Positions 33,626-36,291 of a stretch of 36,291 nucleotides of DNA are shown piece by piece. A program made the position numbers and the translations under genes. The notes under the pieces are model-generated. The model was not told where the DNA came from and did not search any database. It worked only from the letters and a program-made list of their open reading frames with translations. Origin of the DNA: an uncultured Paracoccaceae bacterium (GTDB taxonomy: Bacteria; Pseudomonadota; Alphaproteobacteria; Rhizobiales; Rhizobiaceae); the NCBI GenBank assembly GCA_937873685.1, contig CALMYO010000177.1, positions 1-36,291 on the forward strand, written 5' to 3'. Position 1 is the first letter of the stretch. Every line of letters starts with the position of its first letter.

Positions 33626-34531
33626 TCATGCCCTGCTCCGCAGAAAAGCGCCGACCTCGGCGCGAGTGGGAAAGCCCTTGCGCCCGCCGAAGCGCGCGCA
33701 TTTCAGCGAGGCGGCGGCATTGGCGAAGGCAATCGCGTCAATCTCGCCTTGTCCCTCGCCAAGCGCAAGGGCGAATGCGCCATGCCACAGATCGCCAGCG
33801 CCGAGCGTATCGACCGCCTCGACCGGCGGCGCCGATACATGGCCACTTGCGCGGCCGTCGGTCCAGAACACGCCGTTTTCGCCATCGGTGACGCAGATCC
33901 AGTTGCGCAGTTCGCTCCAAGCCTCGGCGAGCAGCCGGTCGAGCTGCGCGGCGGTATCGCCAGCGGTGAAATCGCGCAGGCCTTGCGCCGAAAACGCGAC
34001 GTGGCTCGCCTCGGCCAGTGCGGCAGACGCTTCCCGCACCGGGGCTTCGGCGTCGATAACGCCGGGGATACCGCGGCTGCGAGCGAGCCGCATCAGTTCG
34101 GCCGCGCCATCGCCCCAGCGCGTATCGGCCAGCGCACAATCGAAGCGCTCCGGCAGGCAGGCGGCCAGCCAATCGGCGGCGACAGGCAGTTCCCGGTCGC
34201 GAAAATTCATGATCTGCCTTTCGCCGGCTGCATCGACATAAATGGAAGAAAACGAAGAGCGGCGGCCGGCATGACGCCGCACTGCCCAGCAATCGACCTG
34301 TTCTGCCGCGAGTCCGGCGAGAATCATGTCGGCGATGGCGTCGTCGCCAAGCCGCGCCGCCAGCATCGCCTCGCCGCCAAGGCGCGCGACGCCCACGGAC
34401 GCGTTTGCCGCATTGCCGCCGCCGACGATTTCGGCATCCTCGGCGCGGTATTTCTCTGCCCGGCGCGGCATCTCGTCCACCCGGAACACAAAATCCACCA
34501 CGGCGACGCCGGCGATGACGACGGTCGTCAT
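33626..34531 (-). CDS. PfkB-family sugar kinase, YihV (sulfofructose kinase)-like
   Basis: A 301-residue ribokinase-family kinase. GGGNAAN (37-43) and the C-terminal DTLGAGDLWHGAFALAL (241-257, catalytic Asp247 in GAGD) define the family. From the N-terminus to about residue 140 it can be aligned with E. coli YihV, as I remember it, without gaps. Lys27, Asn109 (QIMNF) and Arg138 (ADTRW) fall on the YihV residues that I recall binding the sulfonate of sulfofructose. That makes a sulfosugar substrate plausible but not proved. The start at 34531 (MTTVVIAGV) has only a weak ribosome site. The isomerase gene follows after 82 bp. Confidence 0.87.
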   Translation of the reverse strand: MTTVVIAGVAVVDFVFRVDEMPRRAEKYRAEDAEIVGGGNAANASVGVARLGGEAMLAARLGDDAIADMILAGLAAEQVDCWAVRRHAGRRSSFSSIYVDAAGERQIMNFRDRELPVAADWLAACLPERFDCALADTRWGDGAAELMRLARSRGIPGVIDAEAPVREASAALAEASHVAFSAQGLRDFTAGDTAAQLDRLLAEAWSELRNWICVTDGENGVFWTDGRASGHVSAPPVEAVDTLGAGDLWHGAFALALGEGQGEIDAIAFANAAASLKCARFGGRKGFPTRAEVGAFLRSRA

Positions 34532-34681
34532 CGCGAACCGCCGGCGATCACGCTGGTTCGTCCCGCCGTCCCCACCATCAGATGCCTTGCAACATTGAAC
34601 TGCACCCCAACAGCCGGAACTCCCCGGCAACTATGGATCAGGACCATGCCGATGCGAAGGGGGACATACCCTTGCACGTGT

Positions 34682-36199
34682 TCAGATCGTCTGGTTATAC
34701 GCCCCGACTTCCGGGTTTTCGCGCAGCAACGCATCGACGGCCGCAAACATCGCCCGCTTGCGATCCTCCGAAACCGGGCTTTCCACCACCACCACAAGCT
34801 CCGGCTTGTTGGAGGAGGCGCGCACCAGCCCCCAGGTGCCATCGGGCGCGGTGACCCGCACGCCGTTGACCGTGACCAGCGATTCTATTGCGCCGCCGGC
34901 AAACTCCGCGCCATTTGCCTGCATCGACTTCAGGCGGTCGGTGACGCGCGAAACCACGTCGTACTTCACCTCATCGCCGCAATGCGGGCTCATCGTCGGC
35001 GAGCCGAAGGTCAGCGGCAGGTCGCGGTAGAGATCGGCCATCGACTTGCCGGGATTGCGGTCGAGCATTCGCAGGATGGCGATCCCCGTGATCAGCCCGT
35101 CGTCATAGCCACGCCCATAGGGCGGGTTGAAAAAGAAATGGCCGGATTTCTCGAAACCGGCGACTGCGTTCAACTCGTTGACGCGGCGCTTGATGTAGGA
35201 GTGGCCGGTCTTCCAGTAATCGGTCACCGCACCCTGGCGCTTCAGCACCGGATCGGAAGCGAACAGGCCGGTCGACTTGACATCGACGACGAATTTCGCG
35301 CCCGGATGCCCGGCCGACATGTCGCGCGCCAGCATGACGCCAACCTTGTCGGCGAATATCTCGGCGCCCTCGTTGTCGACCACGCCGCAGCGATCGCCGT
35401 CGCCATCGAAGCCGAGGCCGACATCGGCGCCGTGATGCAGCACCGCGTCGCGCATCGCATGCAGCATTTTCATGTCTTCCGGGTTCGGGTTGTAGCGCGG
35501 AAAGCTGTGGTCGAGTTCGACATCGAGCGGCACCACCTCGCAACCGATGCGGCGCAGCAACTGCGGCGCAAACGCGCCGGCCGTGCCGTTGCCGCAGGCG
35601 GCGACCACCTTCAGCTTGCGGGTCAGGTGCAGGTCCCCGGCGAGATCGTCGAGATAGCGGCCACGGAAATCCGGCACAAACTCGTAAGCGCCATCGCCCT
35701 TCAGGTCGAAATCGCCCTCCAGCACGATGTCGCGCAGCGCCGCCATCTCTTCCGGCCCGAAGGTGAGCGGGCGCGAACAGCCCATCTTCACGCCGGTCCA
35801 GCCATTGTCGTTGTGCGAAGCGGTCACCATGGCGACCGACGGGCATTGCAGCGCGAACTGGGCGTAGTAGGCCATCGGCGACAGCGCAAGGCCGATATCC
35901 TTCACCCGCGCACCGGCCGCCAGCAACCCGGAAACCAGCGCCAGCTTGATCGACAGCGAATAGGAGCGGAAATCATGGCCGGTGACGATGTCCGGCCCGG
36001 CGCCAAGCCGGCGGATCAGCGTGCCGAGCCCCATCCCGAGCGCCTGTACCCCCATCAGGTTGAGTTCCGGCGGCTTCGACGAGGCCGGATGGCCGAACCA
36101 CCAGCGCGCATCGTATTCGCGAAAGCCGGTCGGCTTCACCAGCGCGCGGGTTTCGAACTCGAAGGTGTTGGGCGCGATTTCTGGCAGCGGCTTCATCAT
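34682..36199 (-). CDS. Phosphomannomutase/phosphoglucomutase (alpha-D-phosphohexomutase)
   Basis: A 505-residue enzyme that moves phosphate between C1 and C6 of hexoses, supplying glucose 1-phosphate or mannose 1-phosphate. The phosphoserine loop is TASHND (126-131, Ser128), the metal loop FDGDGDR (264-270), the sugar loop EKSGH, and the C-terminal phosphate-binding loop WGLVRASSNKPEL. This family in rhizobia includes ExoC/NoeK, needed for exopolysaccharide and nodulation. The start is the ATG at 36199 with AGGA nine bases upstream; a TTG at 36205 is the alternative. It is followed on the same strand by the kinase gene after 150 bp, so joint transcription is uncertain. It supplies glucose 1-phosphate for GalU. 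Confidence 0.93.
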   Translation of the reverse strand: MMKPLPEIAPNTFEFETRALVKPTGFREYDARWWFGHPASSKPPELNLMGVQALGMGLGTLIRRLGAGPDIVTGHDFRSYSLSIKLALVSGLLAAGARVKDIGLALSPMAYYAQFALQCPSVAMVTASHNDNGWTGVKMGCSRPLTFGPEEMAALRDIVLEGDFDLKGDGAYEFVPDFRGRYLDDLAGDLHLTRKLKVVAACGNGTAGAFAPQLLRRIGCEVVPLDVELDHSFPRYNPNPEDMKMLHAMRDAVLHHGADVGLGFDGDGDRCGVVDNEGAEIFADKVGVMLARDMSAGHPGAKFVVDVKSTGLFASDPVLKRQGAVTDYWKTGHSYIKRRVNELNAVAGFEKSGHFFFNPPYGRGYDDGLITGIAILRMLDRNPGKSMADLYRDLPLTFGSPTMSPHCGDEVKYDVVSRVTDRLKSMQANGAEFAGGAIESLVTVNGVRVTAPDGTWGLVRASSNKPELVVVVESPVSEDRKRAMFAAVDALLRENPEVGAYNQTI

Positions 36200-36291
36200 C
36201 GGCAAATGTCCTGTGGCGCGACATTCAAGTTGGCGCGGCGGGGCTCCGGCGGCTGGGCCGGCAGATACCCGGTTTTCTTTCCCCCGGCCTA

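Overview
The window looks like chromosomal DNA of a high-GC alphaproteobacterium in the Rhizobiales, probably in or near the Mesorhizobium/Phyllobacteriaceae group. Pointers are a Tat-exported beta-helix protein of a family I know mainly from Rhizobiales, a rhizobial-type L-asparaginase II, a DUF3750 protein, a DUF2793 protein, DctP-free ABC uptake systems with many FCD/ArsR regulators, and palindromic intergenic repeats. This assignment is inference from gene content; there is no rRNA in the window. Gene density is high, with about 30 protein genes and two tRNAs (Pro-CGG on minus, Gln-TTG on plus).

Left end (1-1274): an AT-richer patch with a partial membrane ORF, a truncated HigB-type toxin remnant and an intact HigA-type antitoxin. 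A 515-bp spacer follows that holds a strong C/G hairpin and two inverted copies of a 65-bp palindromic repeat. Then come a trimethylamine-dehydrogenase-family flavoprotein (1275-3296), a divergent LysE exporter/ArsR regulator pair with a perfect operator-like palindrome on the regulator start codon, a HerA-like ATPase with an Asp/Arg-rich tail, a small DUF protein, tRNA-Pro, a DUF3750 protein and an L-asparaginase II.

Middle (9625-20540): a minus-strand operon of FCD-GntR regulator, VOC protein, Tat-secreted NMT1/SsuA-type binding protein, ATPase and permease, preceded by a TNGT-N3-ACNA operator. Next are the beta-helix protein and an AruI-like ThDP decarboxylase. Divergent from the latter is a Dpp/Opp-type transporter (two permeases and a double ATPase) that has no binding-protein gene.

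Right (20565-31046): a DUF2793 protein carrying seven 44-residue Asp-box repeats (a predicted beta-propeller), then a surface-polysaccharide block. The block has a UDP-HexNAc dehydrogenase, a WecA-type initiating transferase, GT4 and GT2 glycosyltransferases, CysQ, GalU and a WbpM/CapD-type 4,6-dehydratase. It can make activated sugars and start and extend a lipid-linked glycan, but no flippase or polymerase is present.

Right end (31136-36199): tRNA-Gln and a minus-strand series of phosphohexomutase, YihV-like PfkB kinase, FucI/AraA-like isomerase and D-2-hydroxyacid dehydrogenase. The kinase keeps, without alignment gaps, the three positions I remember as the sulfonate-binding residues of E. 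coli sulfofructose kinase YihV. Isomerase, kinase and dehydrogenase together could be part of a sulfosugar (sulfoglycolysis-like) route. I regard this as the most interesting candidate system in the window.
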